Shown: piece after piece, positions 63,869 through 64,000 of the stretch
Numbering within the stretch: the first letter of the stretch is position 1
Layout: every line of letters starts with the position of its first letter
Assembly: GCF_009856605.1 (NCBI RefSeq)
Contig: NZ_CP047242.1
Location: forward strand, 1,610,001-1,674,000
Direction: 5' to 3'
DNA from: Trichormus variabilis 0441
Lineage (GTDB): Bacteria; Cyanobacteriota; Cyanobacteriia; Cyanobacteriales; Nostocaceae
Length of the DNA stretch: 64,000 nucleotides
Notes under the pieces: model-generated
What the model saw: the letters and a program-made list of their open reading frames with translations, nothing else
Database searches by the model: none
Told to the model about the DNA's origin: nothing
Program-made: the position numbers and the translations under genes

Positions 63869-64000
63869 GTTTTTAAGTAATAATACTTAATTAGCCAAAG
63901 ATGATTATCTCCGTCGGATTCGATTATCTTTGGTTAAAAGCTTTAATAATGTGTTTCACGTTTGGAGCCATTTGAACCGTTTCTCACAATTATAAGGTAG
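63869..64000. other. right edge of the window
   Basis: 132 bases with no gene or strong hairpin. An imperfect repeat AGCCAAAGATGATTATC and GATTATCTTTGGTTAAA (63892-63937) is the only visible symmetry. Confidence 0.4.

Overview
The window looks like chromosomal DNA of a filamentous, heterocyst-forming cyanobacterium of the Nostoc/Anabaena group. The evidence is the high density of the HIP1 octamer GCGATCGC, many degenerate heptanucleotide tracts (GGGGATT and GGTAATA types), cyanobacterial genes such as por (light-dependent protochlorophyllide reductase) and sqdB (sulfolipid synthesis), and a complete hormogonium polysaccharide (hps) locus. The species call is inference; no rRNA or tRNA gene is present to test it.

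Layout. 1-3101: a toxin-antitoxin-rich end with aspS in it (a ParE/RelE-like toxin running off the edge, its antitoxin, a lone HicB and a HicAB pair). 3277-3545: two dispersed repeats. 3621-9932: a bacterial dynamin, ribokinase, a secreted protein and a von Willebrand factor A protein. 10140-11457: a cobalamin riboswitch driving a DUF1636 gene and cobK. 11495-16036: an orphan ATP-grasp ligase, an SLH-domain glycosidase and small unknowns. 16618-17818: an IS4-family insertion with an 11-bp target duplication. 18045-19582: xseA-xseB. 20045-34448: hpsA-K, with five (pseudo)pilin-like proteins, four family 2 glycosyltransferases, a DUF2064 protein and a coiled-coil membrane protein. 34891-44725: housekeeping genes (DUF502, nusB, ftsY, a SpoIIE-type phosphatase, ftsX, DUF3598, coaE, tldD). 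45082-50216: a metal-homeostasis neighbourhood with a Zur/Fur-like box, a COG0523 GTPase, a WD40 protein, a ZnuA-like lipoprotein and two related small Cys-motif secreted proteins. 50463-61982: a pentapeptide protein, a GST, a beta-helix protein, sqdB, por, dnaK and a U32 peptidase. 62001-63868: a 487-bp Tn7-like miniature element followed by a winged-helix gene and an orphan ORF.

How the parts work together. The hps locus is the one large pathway: the pilin-like proteins probably form a tip or minor-pilin complex of the type IV pilus system and the glycosyltransferases make the gliding polysaccharide. The best candidates for undescribed biology are (i) the ZnuA-like lipoprotein that has lost all four expected metal ligands and is flanked by two paralogous CxCxxC secreted peptides, (ii) the 487-bp element with 43-bp Tn7/type V-K CAST-like ends and a 5-bp target duplication, (iii) two small ORFs upstream of dnaK, each broken by a single lesion, one of which is a CCC-TGA frame change, and (iv) calcium-binding loops in HpsA, which looks like a giant GspK-type tip protein.
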